Shown here: one piece after another, positions 7,509-15,721 of the stretch
How positions within the stretch are numbered: the stretch's first letter is position 1
Layout of the letters: each line of letters opens with the position of its first letter
Source of the DNA: an uncultured Oscillospiraceae bacterium
GTDB lineage: Bacteria > Bacillota > Clostridia > Oscillospirales > Oscillospiraceae
Assembly: GCA_910587345.1 (NCBI GenBank)
Contig: CAJUKH010000017.1
Location: 1 to 64,000, forward strand
DNA length: 64,000 bases
Direction: 5' to 3'
Made by a program: the position numbers and the translations under genes
Notes under the pieces: model-generated
What the model was told of the DNA's origin: nothing
Seen by the model: only the letters and a program-made list of their open reading frames with translations
Database searches by the model: none

Positions 7509-8075
7509 ATGAAAAAACAAAGGGACCCTCAAGTTCCAGAAAAGGTTGGCTTCGGTCTTCGTCAATGGATTGGTATTATTGCCTTTATTTTTGGCTTATT
7601 CCTCATTTGGACCCTTTTCAAAATAGGTATGAGCATCCATCAGAATCGCAAGATTTACAATGAGGTGGCAAACTTTATTCCCACTGAAAATTCTCGTATC
7701 GAAATTGAACGTTGGGAGGCGGACGGTGACAGTTACGCAGGCATTACTTTAAGCGGTATAGAAGCGCAACAAGCTACCATGGAGGTCTTGTCCCGGTTAG
7801 AATACGGCGGTTTCTATCTGTATAGCGACTCCTTCTCCCCCGTAAAAGAATGGAAAGGAATTTCTGCCTTTGATCAGGGAGGACATTATTACAGCATCAA
7901 ACTTTTCCCCGATAGGGAAAAGTTTGTAACTGCCTGGATCACTGTGGGCAGTCAGCAAAGCTATGATGCCCTCAGCCAGCTTTATAAGCTGAAATATGAC
8001 AACTGGGAACCTGTCCGCTCTTATCTGGACCAGTTCTGGGAAGAGAACACACCCATTAACGGAGCCGTATTTTGA
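7509..8075 (+). CDS. Membrane-anchored protein of unknown function
   Basis: A 188-residue protein with one transmembrane helix near the N-terminus (about residues 20-43, WIGIIAFIFGLFLIWTLF) and an extracytoplasmic or cytoplasmic domain of about 140 residues with no recognised family. It is AT-rich like the gene before it and probably cotranscribed from 6666. Confidence 0.7.
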   Translation: MKKQRDPQVPEKVGFGLRQWIGIIAFIFGLFLIWTLFKIGMSIHQNRKIYNEVANFIPTENSRIEIERWEADGDSYAGITLSGIEAQQATMEVLSRLEYGGFYLYSDSFSPVKEWKGISAFDQGGHYYSIKLFPDREKFVTAWITVGSQQSYDALSQLYKLKYDNWEPVRSYLDQFWEENTPINGAVF

Positions 8076-8092
8076 TTTCCCGCTTCACCCCC

Positions 8093-8117
8093 GGGCCGCC
8101 CTCATGGGCGGCCCAGT
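8093..8117 (+). terminator. Terminator of the 6788-8075 operon
   Basis: GGGCCGCCC, loop TCAT, GGGCGGCCC, then AGTTTTCT. Confidence 0.75.
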
Positions 8118-8245
8118 TTTCTATTCTTTCTTCCAAAAGGTGCCCCATGTCCTGTACCATAAAATTTTTATTGTCATCTTTGTCAAAATTTCCACTGCGC
8201 ATCCCCCCGTCTCGCCATCATGTCTCCAAAATCTGCATCCCTACA

Positions 8246-8279
8246 TTGACATTCGGCCTAGGGAGACTATAATGTCTCC
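8246..8279 (+). promoter_or_regulatory. Promoter with palindrome over the -10 (purine operon)
   Basis: TTGACA, 16 bases, TATAAT. The -10 is the exact centre of the palindrome GGAGAC-TATAAT-GTCTCC (8262-8279). The half-site ATGTCTCC also occurs 53 bases upstream at about 8220-8227. A repressor covering the -10 is the simplest reading; its identity is unknown. Confidence 0.7.
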
Positions 8280-8330
8280 ATCCGGCCTTTTTGTGTGTGG
8301 GCCGCAAATACAAAGAGAGAAGGTATCCTC

Positions 8331-9389
8331 ATGAGTACGATTTTCGCAGACATCCTTGCCATCATCGGCGTCGTCCTGAACGGCCTTCCACAGGGGCTTC
8401 TGGCACTGACCTTCGGCTTTGCCTCCATCCCCACTGCCATGGCCTTTTTCATCGGCGCCCTGGGCAACACACTGACTCAAAGTGTAGCCCCCATCTCCTT
8501 TCAGGCCGAAACCATCACCTATGCCGGTACCGCCGGTAAGAACCGCTCCGAACGCTGCGCCATGATTTTCATCGGCGGCACCATCATGGCTCTCATCGGT
8601 GCTTTCGGCCTGCTGACGAAAATCGTAGAGTTTGTGGGCAGCGACATTGCCAACGGCATGATGGCCGGCGTGGGCATTATCCTCACCATGGCCGCTGTGG
8701 ACATGGTGAAGAAGGACAAGCTGGCCGGCGGTGTATCCCTGTTTACCGCTTTGGTCACCTACTATTTCTTCCGTAACGACGCCAACTCACTGGTTTATAC
8801 CATTGTCGTCTCCGTGGTGGCCTCCTGCATCGCCAACGCCGCCTTTGCAAAAGAGAAATCCAGCATTGTTGTCACCGATGATAAGTTTATCCGCCAGAAG
8901 TTCACCATCAATTCCTCGGTGATTTTCGGTGCGCTCGGCATGGTATGCCTGAATATCGGCTCCAACATCTCCTTTGGCTCTATCACTGCCAGTATGGCCA
9001 CCAGCGGCAACTATAATGTGGACCACCTGACCGTCATCTCCTCCCTGGCCGATATGGCTTCCTCCTTCTTCGGCGGCGCTCCTGTGGAGTCCATTATCTC
9101 CGCCACCGCCAGCGCTCCGCATCCGGTATGGGCCGGTGTTGTTATGATGCTGATCATCGGCGTGATTTTACTGTTGGGGCTGCTGCCCAAAATCAGCAAG
9201 TATATCCCCTCCTCCTCCATCGCCGGCTTTCTTTTCGTGTTGGGTATCTTCAAGACCGTGGCTCTGGACGCTCCCGCCGCACTGGCCTCCAACGCCGCCG
9301 TGGGCGGCACCGCCATGGTGGTCACTGCCATTTCCAACCCGTTTTTGGGGATGGTAGCCGGCGTGATCGCCCGGTTCCTGGGTATGTGA
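8331..9389 (+). CDS. NCS2-type purine permease (predicted)
   Basis: A 352-residue polytopic membrane protein with about ten hydrophobic segments. It resembles the AzgA/NCS2 purine permeases, including GNTLTQSVAPISFQAET near residue 40 and a repeated Gly/Ala-rich core, though it is shorter than the typical 430 or more residues. The start at 8331 has AGAAGG 7 bases upstream. The phosphoribosyltransferase 18 bases downstream supports a base-salvage role. Substrate is inferred. Confidence 0.75.
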   Translation: MSTIFADILAIIGVVLNGLPQGLLALTFGFASIPTAMAFFIGALGNTLTQSVAPISFQAETITYAGTAGKNRSERCAMIFIGGTIMALIGAFGLLTKIVEFVGSDIANGMMAGVGIILTMAAVDMVKKDKLAGGVSLFTALVTYYFFRNDANSLVYTIVVSVVASCIANAAFAKEKSSIVVTDDKFIRQKFTINSSVIFGALGMVCLNIGSNISFGSITASMATSGNYNVDHLTVISSLADMASSFFGGAPVESIISATASAPHPVWAGVVMMLIIGVILLLGLLPKISKYIPSSSIAGFLFVLGIFKTVALDAPAALASNAAVGGTAMVVTAISNPFLGMVAGVIARFLGM

Positions 9390-9407
9390 GAAAGGAGCAT
9401 TACAAAG

Positions 9408-9977
9408 ATGAAACAGTATGAGATCGAGCTTTGCGGCGTAACACGCACTCTCCCCTTTGTACCCATCAGCGACACCATGGCCTTTGCCAGCTTTGTCATT
9501 TTGGGCGACACCGAACTGGTCTCCGCCTGCGCTCCCGCCCTGGCCGAGAAAATCGGCCCGGTGGATGCGGTGGTTACCGCCGAAGCCAAGGGCATTGCTC
9601 TGGCTTATGAGATCAGCAGACTCCTGAACCTGAAAGAGTTTATTGTCGCCCGGAAAAGCACCAAGTCCTATATGAAGGACGTGGTCTCCGCCCCGGTTCG
9701 TTCCATCACCACACAGGGGGAACAGCACCTCTATCTGGACGGTGTGGATGCCGCCAAAATTCAGGGCAAGCGTATCTGCCTGATCGATGATGTCATTTCC
9801 ACCGGCGAGTCCCTACGGGCGCTGGAGACGCTGGTCCAAAACGCCGGAGCCAACGTGATCCGCAGGGCTGCCGTTCTGGCGGAAGGCGATGCCGCCAACC
9901 GAAAAGACATTGTTTTCCTCCAAAAACTCCCTCTGTTCACCAAAACTGCAGAAGGTGACTATCAAATTATCGAATAA
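9408..9977 (+). CDS. Purine-type phosphoribosyltransferase
   Basis: A 189-residue type I phosphoribosyltransferase. The PRPP-binding motif CLIDDVISTGESL lies at about residues 124-136, and EAKGIALAYEI fits the adenine/xanthine branch. It would convert the base imported by the adjacent permease to a nucleotide. Assignment to apt or xpt is not secure. An AGAAAGGAG site precedes the ATG. Confidence 0.82.
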   Translation: MKQYEIELCGVTRTLPFVPISDTMAFASFVILGDTELVSACAPALAEKIGPVDAVVTAEAKGIALAYEISRLLNLKEFIVARKSTKSYMKDVVSAPVRSITTQGEQHLYLDGVDAAKIQGKRICLIDDVISTGESLRALETLVQNAGANVIRRAAVLAEGDAANRKDIVFLQKLPLFTKTAEGDYQIIE

Positions 9978-9991
9978 AGCCGCCGCAAAAG

Positions 9992-10028
9992 CATCCCGCT
10001 GCCCCCACCCGGACAGCGGGATGTTTTT
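9992..10028 (+). terminator. Terminator of the permease operon
   Basis: CATCCCGCTG and CAGCGGGATG pair across a 12-base loop and are followed by TTTTT. Confidence 0.8.
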
Positions 10029-10054
10029 CCGTTCCGCCAGAAGGTTATTTTCAT

Positions 10055-10098
10055 CCTTTACCCCCAATCCCCCAGCATACACTAAAACAAAGCCAAAT
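10055..10098. repeat. G/C-tract intergenic repeat, copy 1
   Basis: CCTTTACCCCCAATCCCCC then CATACACTAAAACAAAGCC resembles 12088-12133 (CCTTTCACCCCCCAATCC then CATAGACTAAACCAAAGCC). The two copies bracket the AT-rich segment. Confidence 0.65.
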
Positions 10099-10179
10099 AT
10101 AATGTGGTTCTGGTTCATATTTTATCACAGTGAAGCAAAAAAGTAACAGCCAAAGGAGAAATTTTTTGTGCGATGCATC
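10099..10179. repeat. 81-bp intergenic repeat, copy 2
   Basis: Partner of 6495-6575. It also keeps a minus-strand promoter-like pair (GTTACT, 17 bases, TAAAAT), although no clear gene follows on that strand. Confidence 0.8.
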
Positions 10180-10184
10180 AAAAC

Positions 10185-10218
10185 AAAAGTCCGGAATGTT
10201 ACAACATTCCGGACTTTT
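10185..10218. terminator. Bidirectional terminator
   Basis: AAAAGTCCGGAATG and CATTCCGGACTTTT form a 14-bp stem with a 6-base loop. On the minus strand it closes the XRE gene at 10223. Confidence 0.8.
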
Positions 10219-10222
10219 CGCC

Positions 10223-10531
10223 TCAACTGTCTTCCTTTACAAAGACCCGTAAAAACTCATTCAAAACATCTCTCTGCTCTTTGGAAAGCTGGGGCAGCCT
10301 GACGGTATAACCATCCTCCAGCCCCGTCAGATAGTCCAACGAGGTCCGCAGGATCAGAGCGATTTGTTTGGTCCGCTCCAGTGATGGGTCCTGCAAATTA
10401 TTCTCATAACGGTAAACGGTCTCCTTGCTGACCCCCAACCGCTTCGCAAACACCGCCTGCGACAGCCCCCGCTCTTTCCGAAGCTGCCGGATTCGCATCC
10501 CAAAATCAAAAGCGATTTTTTCCTCTGCCAT
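10223..10531 (-). CDS. XRE family transcriptional regulator
   Basis: A 102-residue cytoplasmic DNA-binding protein. The N-terminal helix-turn-helix (GLSQAVFAKRLGVSKETVYR, about 22-41) is the standard XRE/Cro fold, followed by a short tail. Palindromes upstream at 10547-10559 and 10575-10608 are candidate operators for autoregulation. It is one of two XRE genes in the AT-rich segment, and no partner gene shows its target. Confidence 0.85.
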   Translation of the reverse strand: MAEEKIAFDFGMRIRQLRKERGLSQAVFAKRLGVSKETVYRYENNLQDPSLERTKQIALILRTSLDYLTGLEDGYTVRLPQLSKEQRDVLNEFLRVFVKEDS

Positions 10532-10546
10532 GCCAACACCTCTTAT

Positions 10547-10608
10547 CGGTATTTTACCGAGAGGGTTTTACTTTATACGACTATTTTATTTATTATTTAA
10601 CGTCGTAT
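10547..10608. promoter_or_regulatory. Candidate XRE operators
   Basis: CGGTA-TTT-TACCG (10547-10559) is a perfect inverted repeat 16 bases before the XRE start codon. ATACGAC and GTCGTAT (10575-10581, 10602-10608) form a second, wider dyad in AT-rich DNA. Confidence 0.55.
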
Positions 10609-10673
10609 TTAGTTGACTTTATGAGATTACTTATGATATTCTGTCTAAAAATGACCGAAACCCTTGTCGATTT

Positions 10674-10997
10674 TTACATGTCCTTATCTTTCAGCCGTTT
10701 CACCACGCTCAATACGGCTTCAAGATCCTTATCGCTCATATTCTCAAGTTCCCTTACAATCTCTTGGACCAAAATGGGGTTTTTATTGACTTTCTTATCG
10801 TCAAAAAAATCCTTCGGCGTAACTCCAAGAATTTCAATGATATAAAACAGTTCCTTTAATGACGGTTGTGAATGTCCCGCAACAATATTATGGATATAGT
10901 TCCGGCTATGGCCTGCCTCATAACTCAGTTGATATTCCGAAATGCCTCGCTGGATTCGAAGTTCTGTAATTCTACTCCGCACATATTCCATGTCCAC
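10674..10997 (-). CDS. XRE family transcriptional regulator
   Basis: A 107-residue regulator with an N-terminal helix-turn-helix (GISEYQLSYEAGHSRNYIHN, about 18-37) and a charged C-terminal helix. The start is GTG at 10997 with AGGAGG 8 bases upstream. It is divergent from the unknown gene at 11181, and the intervening DNA has the imperfect dyad GCACTTTATTAGTGTGC, so it may control that gene. Confidence 0.83.
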   Translation of the reverse strand: MDMEYVRSRITELRIQRGISEYQLSYEAGHSRNYIHNIVAGHSQPSLKELFYIIEILGVTPKDFFDDKKVNKNPILVQEIVRELENMSDKDLEAVLSVVKRLKDKDM

Positions 10998-11180
10998 CGG
11001 CCAAGCCTCCTCTCTATTTGTAAATTATTTTATACCGAACAGAGAGATAGGCCGCACACGGTCGGTGGGTAATTTTTCTTTTATAGCACTTTATTAGTGT
11101 GCATTTTTCTTAAAATTCACTCTACCAAAATGAATGATTGTCTTATTTCAAGGTAAAAGCTATCACAGGAGGCTGAATGT

Positions 11181-12071
11181 ATGGACCTCGAACTACGAAA
11201 AGTATGGGGTGACGATGTTGTAGACAACTTAAAAGATGCCATTGGCGATATTTTAAAAGTTGAGTTTTATGCACCCGGAATCTATTATGTCGCAGCCAAA
11301 AATTCCGATTACAGTTTTGTTTGCACCGAATACTATGTTATCGAAAAAACCACTTCAATCATTTCCCATCAGGTCAAAACCTATGGAGACCCTGTTAAAA
11401 GTTGTCCTAATTTGCTTCTCTTTCAGGCAGAAAAGGAGCAGGGGGGATATGAACTGATAGAATTTGAAGTTGCAAAATACCGAATTCAGCAAAACATTCC
11501 CTTGGGTGATTTAGATTCTCCGCGCCTGATTGCCATGTATTACACAGAAGACTATCCGGAATACTTTGGCCCCTACCCCGCCCCAACAAGCACCCCCTTC
11601 GGATATATGCTTCGCTACAAAACATTGCAAAACGGAATATTCTGGATTGAGACAGACCAGGGGCAATATACTTTAGCTCTTTGTCAGCCTATCCATGAAT
11701 TTGATTTATCTGACATTGCCCGAAAACTCGGAAAACTGACAGAATGCGATAAAATGAAAGATATCAAAAATGTACAAAGCTATTTGTTTTTTTCTGAACA
11801 GGATAGCTGCATTCCTCTCTTTGAAATATCAAGGGTCAGCTCCAGATTGGCAAAATTGGATGATCTCGATTTCCCCGCCCTCATGAACGCCATTTGGGCT
11901 AACCATGTAGAGTATGCCATACTTCAAAATTCGTTAGTACAGCAAGGCAATTCTTTGTCTATCATTTTCCCTCCTTCATTCCCTTTCAAAGACATTTTTG
12001 ACTTTTCTGCTTTCCATAAAGATATGGTTTTATACACTCCAAATAGAGGAACCAATTTTATCCATTTTTAA
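11181..12071 (+). CDS. Unknown protein of the AT-rich segment
   Basis: A 296-residue soluble protein with no signal peptide, no membrane segment and no motif I recognise. It is rich in Tyr, Phe, Asp and Glu, with clusters such as YFGPYPAPTSTPFGYM near residue 134. AGGAGG lies 8 bases before the ATG. Low GC, flanking repeats and the divergent XRE gene point to an acquired cargo gene. The acidic, aromatic-rich make-up is reminiscent of immunity or anti-toxin proteins, but that is only a guess. Confidence 0.65.
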   Translation: MDLELRKVWGDDVVDNLKDAIGDILKVEFYAPGIYYVAAKNSDYSFVCTEYYVIEKTTSIISHQVKTYGDPVKSCPNLLLFQAEKEQGGYELIEFEVAKYRIQQNIPLGDLDSPRLIAMYYTEDYPEYFGPYPAPTSTPFGYMLRYKTLQNGIFWIETDQGQYTLALCQPIHEFDLSDIARKLGKLTECDKMKDIKNVQSYLFFSEQDSCIPLFEISRVSSRLAKLDDLDFPALMNAIWANHVEYAILQNSLVQQGNSLSIIFPPSFPFKDIFDFSAFHKDMVLYTPNRGTNFIHF

Positions 12072-12087
12072 ACGGTCCACTCGCTTT

Positions 12088-12133
12088 CCTTTCACCCCCC
12101 AATCCCCCCCGGCATAGACTAAACCAAAGCCAA
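12088..12133. repeat. G/C-tract intergenic repeat, copy 2
   Basis: Partner of 10055-10098, lying directly upstream of the DUF3298 gene. CATAGACTA with AC 17 bases upstream also fits a sporulation sigma-K-like promoter (AC-N17-CATANNNTA), but copy 1 does not keep the spacing. Confidence 0.6.
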
Positions 12134-12149
12134 AAAGGGGGAAAACACC

Positions 12150-12851
12150 ATGAAACAGCCACCCGCCCCGCCCCAACTGGCCGCTGAGGGACAGTACCGC
12201 CAAACCTTCCGCCAGGGGGAGGCCGTCCTCCTCACCGCCTCCGCCCGCTGGCCCCGCTTTCGGGAGGATGCCCCCGGCCTCAAACGCATCAACCGCTACT
12301 ACGACGCTCTGGCCGACCGCTGGCAGAAGCGTTGGGAAGGCCCTCTTCTGGCCCGGGCCAAAGCCGCCTGCGGTCCCGAAACACCTCCCTGGCAGGCCGA
12401 CATGACCTTCACCGTCACCCTCTTCACCCCGGAACTGTTCAGCCTCTACCTGGACATCACCGAGGACACCGGCGGCCGCCGCCCCCACCGCCTCCGCCTG
12501 GGGGATACCTGGCATATCCCTTCCGGTGTCCCTCTCACCCTGCGGGAACTTCTGCCCCGCCAGCGCTGGTGGCGCCGCCCCGTTCTGGCCGAGGTCCGCC
12601 GCCAGATCGGCGCCCGCACCTCCGCCGGAGAGGCCGTTTACTATGAAGGCTGGCTCTCTCTGGTCTCCCGCCGGTTCTCCCCCGACCGGTTCTATCTCAC
12701 CGAGAACGGCCCCGTTCTCTTCTACCCACCCGAGACCATCGCCCCGCCTCTGGAGGGCTTTCCCACCTTCCCCCTCTCCGCTCTTCTTGCCTCCCAGGAG
12801 GAAAAAACCGGCGAAGGAGCGGAAATTCCAAAAGAAGTTGCGGTTTCTTGA
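12150..12851 (+). CDS. DUF3298 domain protein (RsiV C-terminal-like)
   Basis: A 233-residue protein. The C-terminal part (YYEGWLSLVSRRF then FYLTENGPVLFYPP and an FPLSALL end) matches the DUF3298 domain that forms the outer domain of the anti-sigma factor RsiV. There is no signal peptide or membrane anchor here, so it is not a standard RsiV. Arg/Pro-rich and GC-rich, unlike the gene before it. A GGGGGAA site precedes the ATG. Confidence 0.75.
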   Translation: MKQPPAPPQLAAEGQYRQTFRQGEAVLLTASARWPRFREDAPGLKRINRYYDALADRWQKRWEGPLLARAKAACGPETPPWQADMTFTVTLFTPELFSLYLDITEDTGGRRPHRLRLGDTWHIPSGVPLTLRELLPRQRWWRRPVLAEVRRQIGARTSAGEAVYYEGWLSLVSRRFSPDRFYLTENGPVLFYPPETIAPPLEGFPTFPLSALLASQEEKTGEGAEIPKEVAVS

Positions 12852-12860
12852 AAAAAGTTC

Positions 12861-12889
12861 TTGCTTTTTCCTCCCAAGTCTGCTATCAT
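12861..12889 (+). promoter_or_regulatory. Promoter of rpmB
   Basis: TTGCTT, 17 bases, TATCAT, about 50 bases before the L28 start. Confidence 0.75.
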
Positions 12890-12938
12890 AATAGCCGATG
12901 TTCAATTCGTATTTTGACCAGCGAGGAGGTAAAAGCGA

Positions 12939-13127
12939 ATGGCCAAATGTGAATTTTGCGACAAGGGCGTGACCTTTGGTATCAAGGTCTCCCACTCCCA
13001 CCGCCGCTCCAACCGGACTTGGAAGCCCAATGTCAAGCGGGTCAAGGCTGTGGTCGACGGCACCCCCAAGCACGTGTACGTCTGCACCCGTTGCCTCCGT
13101 TCGGGCAAGGTCACCCGCGCTGTGTGA
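12939..13127 (+). CDS. rpmB: 50S ribosomal protein L28
   Basis: A 62-residue basic protein of the large ribosomal subunit. It has CEFC (4-7) and a second CTRC pair (49-52), so it is the zinc-binding form, and the characteristic SHSHRRSNRTWKPN (18-31). GAGGAGG lies before the ATG. Monocistronic, with its own promoter and a strong terminator. Confidence 0.97.
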   Translation: MAKCEFCDKGVTFGIKVSHSHRRSNRTWKPNVKRVKAVVDGTPKHVYVCTRCLRSGKVTRAV

Positions 13128-13140
13128 GTAAGCCGCACTA

Positions 13141-13172
13141 AAAAGCCGCTGTCAGCAGACAGCGGCTTTTTT
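13141..13172 (+). terminator. Terminator of rpmB
   Basis: AAAAGCCGCTGTC, loop AGCA and its exact complement, then TT. Confidence 0.9.
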
Positions 13173-13320
13173 ACTGTCTTTTTTATCTTTAAAGACAGAA
13201 ATTTACCCGGGAAATAACGCCAAGGTCCGACATCCCTGCATAAAAAGCCCTCCTGCCGGAAAACCTTTGTTACGACTGCGCCGGGGGCCGAAAAAGCAAA
13301 AAACAACCCAAATCCACCGC

Positions 13321-13352
13321 AAAAAACGCAGGCTTTCCGCCCTGCGTTTTTT
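13321..13352. terminator. Bidirectional terminator-like hairpin
   Basis: AAAAAACGCAGG and CCTGCGTTTTTT close an 8-base loop. No gene ends here; the 150 bases between it and the rpmB terminator hold no convincing frame, so a short untranslated RNA is possible but unsupported. Confidence 0.7.
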
Positions 13353-13417
13353 CTTTCCAAGGTCTTCCTCTCATGCTTTCCCGCCGCCGGGGCACACTGT
13401 TTTCTGGGGGTGAAGAC

Positions 13418-13606
13418 ATGGATGAACCGATCGTGAAAAAACGGCGAAAAAAAACCGCCTGGCCCGAAGACAGTCTTCGTCTGGACCCGGAAAACCGCCT
13501 CTGCTCCGAATGGGATGCGGTGACCATCCGAGAATTCCCGGTGGCCGACCGGGAGGAGATGGGCGTCCGGGTGTTGGACAATTTCTGTCAAGAGCACATC
13601 ATGTGA
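13418..13606 (+). CDS. Small hypothetical protein
   Basis: A 62-residue protein beginning MDEPIVKKRRKK, with a basic N-terminus followed by an acidic body. GGGGGTG lies 6-7 bases upstream of this ATG; an earlier in-frame ATG at 13373 lacks a site. No family recognised. It is not clearly part of an operon. Confidence 0.5.
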   Translation: MDEPIVKKRRKKTAWPEDSLRLDPENRLCSEWDAVTIREFPVADREEMGVRVLDNFCQEHIM

Positions 13607-13763
13607 TCCAGGCTCCACTCTCCCCGCCGCCGTCAGCGGCGGTACATATCCCTTTTCCCATCTCCTTCCATGGAAAACATTGTGCCTTGCAACCGCCCCC
13701 TCCTTCTGTTACGATTTTGTTACAAAGAGCCCAAACAAACCCATTTTCGGAAGGAGTATCCCC

Positions 13764-14552
13764 ATGAATCCCCTGTCCCGCACCCTTGCTGCCCTCACTC
13801 TGGCCGGTGCCCTTCTCACCCCCGCCGCCTCCGCCGTCTCCCTCACACTGGACGGCCAACCCCTTCCGGTGGAGGACCCCATTGTCTGTGAAAACACCAC
13901 CTACGTCCCCCTCCGCTCCGCTCTGGAGGTTTTGGAACCCTCCGCCCAGATCGCCTGGGCCATCGACCGGGCCGTGGCCCTCTTTCCCGACTTCACCCTC
14001 ACCGCCTGCCCCGGCAGCTATACCATTTTTCAAGACAGCACCCCCATCCCCCTCACCGCCCCCGTCCTCCTGAACGCCGGCCGCACCCTTGTCCCCATCC
14101 GCCCCCTGGCCGCCCTTCTGGGGCTGGAGGTCACCTGGGACAGCCAGACCTCCACCGTCTCCCTCACCTCCCCCACTCCCGCCTGGCGGGAGGATGAGCT
14201 TTACTGGCTCTCCCGCATCATCTCCGCCGAAAGCCAGGGCGAGTCCTGGGAGGGCAAGATCGCCGTGGGCAACGTGGTCCTGAACCGGGTGGCCTCCCCC
14301 GACTTCCCCGACACCATCTACGGCGTCATCTTTGACGACCGCTGGGGCGGCCAGTTCGAGCCGGTCCGCAACGGCACCGTCTATCAGGAGCCTACCGAAG
14401 AGAGCGTCCGGGCGGCCATCGCCTGTCTGGAGGGGGAGCGCATCGTGGGCGACAGTCTCTACTTCCTGGCCCCCCACCTTACCGACAACCACTGGACCAT
14501 GGAAAACCGTACCTACATCACCACCATCGGCGCCCACTGGTTCTACAAATGA
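13764..14552 (+). CDS. Secreted cell wall hydrolase, SleB type
   Basis: A 262-residue exported protein. After a signal peptide (cleavage near AASA, residue 23) comes a copper amine oxidase N-terminal-like stalk domain (about 27-135), then the Hydrolase_2/SleB domain (about 150-262). The motifs SAESQGESWEGKIAVGNVVL and a terminal IGAHWFYK are present. Such enzymes cleave peptidoglycan, including spore cortex. GGAAGGAG precedes the start. It is a tandem paralogue of the next gene. Confidence 0.88.
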   Translation: MNPLSRTLAALTLAGALLTPAASAVSLTLDGQPLPVEDPIVCENTTYVPLRSALEVLEPSAQIAWAIDRAVALFPDFTLTACPGSYTIFQDSTPIPLTAPVLLNAGRTLVPIRPLAALLGLEVTWDSQTSTVSLTSPTPAWREDELYWLSRIISAESQGESWEGKIAVGNVVLNRVASPDFPDTIYGVIFDDRWGGQFEPVRNGTVYQEPTEESVRAAIACLEGERIVGDSLYFLAPHLTDNHWTMENRTYITTIGAHWFYK

Positions 14553-14567
14553 CCCCAAAAACCTGCC

Positions 14568-14605
14568 AAAAAAGGCCTCCGGACCCCTGTCCGGAGGCCT
14601 TTTTT
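14568..14605 (+). terminator. Terminator after the first SleB gene
   Basis: A 17-bp perfect stem (AAAAAAGGCCTCCGGAC and complement) with a 4-base loop, ending in TTTTTT. Confidence 0.9.
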
Positions 14606-14774
14606 ATCCTTCCGCCCCGAAATATCCCCAAATCCCGGCCCATTCACCCCCATCCCTTGTCCCCCAAAGGGTTATCGAACTTTTGTTTGTTTCCAGTTTG
14701 TAACCTTTTTATATAATTTTTTTGAGTCGAATGTGGTCTTTTTCGGTCAAATCGCCGTTTTGCCGAGATTTTTC

Positions 14775-14803
14775 TTGATTTATGCCGTTAAATAGGTTAC
14801 AAT
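14775..14803 (+). promoter_or_regulatory. Promoter of the second SleB gene
   Basis: TTGATT, 17 bases, TACAAT. The surrounding 100 bases are AT-rich. Confidence 0.6.
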
Positions 14804-14873
14804 GTGGTTACAATTTGACACAGAAGCAAAGTACCACTCTGTCCAAAATTGTGATCAGGAGGAACAAAAACCG

Positions 14874-15701
14874 ATGAAGAAACTGACTGCCCTGGCGCTG
14901 GCCTTTTCTCTGTCCCTGACCCTTGCCATGGGGCTGGGAGCCACTGCCACCGCCATCGAAAGTGACGGCATCGACGTCATCGTCAACGACGCCGCCATCC
15001 CTATGGACGTTCCCGTCCAGGTCTGGGACCAGGTGACCTATGTCTCTTACTGGCCCGTGGTCCAGGCCCTCTATCCCGATGCCACCGCCGTGTGGCAGAA
15101 TGACCGCTCCATCGTCACCGCCGCCGGCCTCACCATGGAGATCCAGCCCGGTCTGAGCTACTTCGTGGTCAACGGCCGCTACCTCTATCTGCCCCAGGGC
15201 ATCAAGACCTCGGGCAACGTGCTCCTTCTCCCCGCCCGGTCCCTGGGGGCCGCCCTGGGCGCCGACGTGGCCTGGGACGCTATGGGTGGCAACGTGGTCT
15301 TTACCGCCGGTTCCGGCCCCATCACCTCCGGCAGCATCGCCTATCAGGAGGATGTGGTCTACTGGCTCAGCCACATCATCAACGCCGAAAGCGGCAACCA
15401 GCCTCTGGCGGGCAAGATCGCCGTGGGCAACGTGGTTTTGAACCGTGTGGCTTCCCCCCGGTTCCCCAACACCGTCTATGAGGTGATTTTCCAACGGGGC
15501 CAGTTCACCCCCGTGTCCAACGGCTCCATCCACCTCACCCCCAACGCCGAAAGCGTTATCGCCGCCAAGCTCTGTCTGGACGGCGCCAACACCGTGGGCA
15601 ACGCCATCTATTTTCTGAACCCCCGGTACAGCCCCAACAGCTGGGCCGCCCGGACCAAGACCCATGTGGCCACCATCGGCGCCCACGCATTCTATCAGTA
15701 A
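14874..15701 (+). CDS. Secreted cell wall hydrolase, SleB type (paralogue)
   Basis: A 275-residue exported protein with the same order as its neighbour: signal peptide (MKKLTALALAFSLSLTLAMG), stalk domain, then a SleB hydrolase domain containing NAESGNQPLAGKIAVGNVVL and IGAHAFYQ. The hydrolase halves are clearly homologous while the stalks diverge, so the pair arose by tandem duplication. AGGAGG lies 11 bases before the chosen ATG. Confidence 0.88.
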   Translation: MKKLTALALAFSLSLTLAMGLGATATAIESDGIDVIVNDAAIPMDVPVQVWDQVTYVSYWPVVQALYPDATAVWQNDRSIVTAAGLTMEIQPGLSYFVVNGRYLYLPQGIKTSGNVLLLPARSLGAALGADVAWDAMGGNVVFTAGSGPITSGSIAYQEDVVYWLSHIINAESGNQPLAGKIAVGNVVLNRVASPRFPNTVYEVIFQRGQFTPVSNGSIHLTPNAESVIAAKLCLDGANTVGNAIYFLNPRYSPNSWAARTKTHVATIGAHAFYQ

Positions 15702-15721
15702 GCTTCTGTTTCAAATTGTAT

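Noticed and set aside
10055..12133. Sigma-K or sigma-E sporulation promoters at the C-tract repeats
   Set aside because: The CATA-NNN-TA element is present in both, but the -35 spacing fits only one copy; more likely repeat similarity.
12030..13073. A 347-codon minus-strand frame across DUF3298 and rpmB
   Set aside because: It is antisense to rpmB, a certain gene, and to its promoter.
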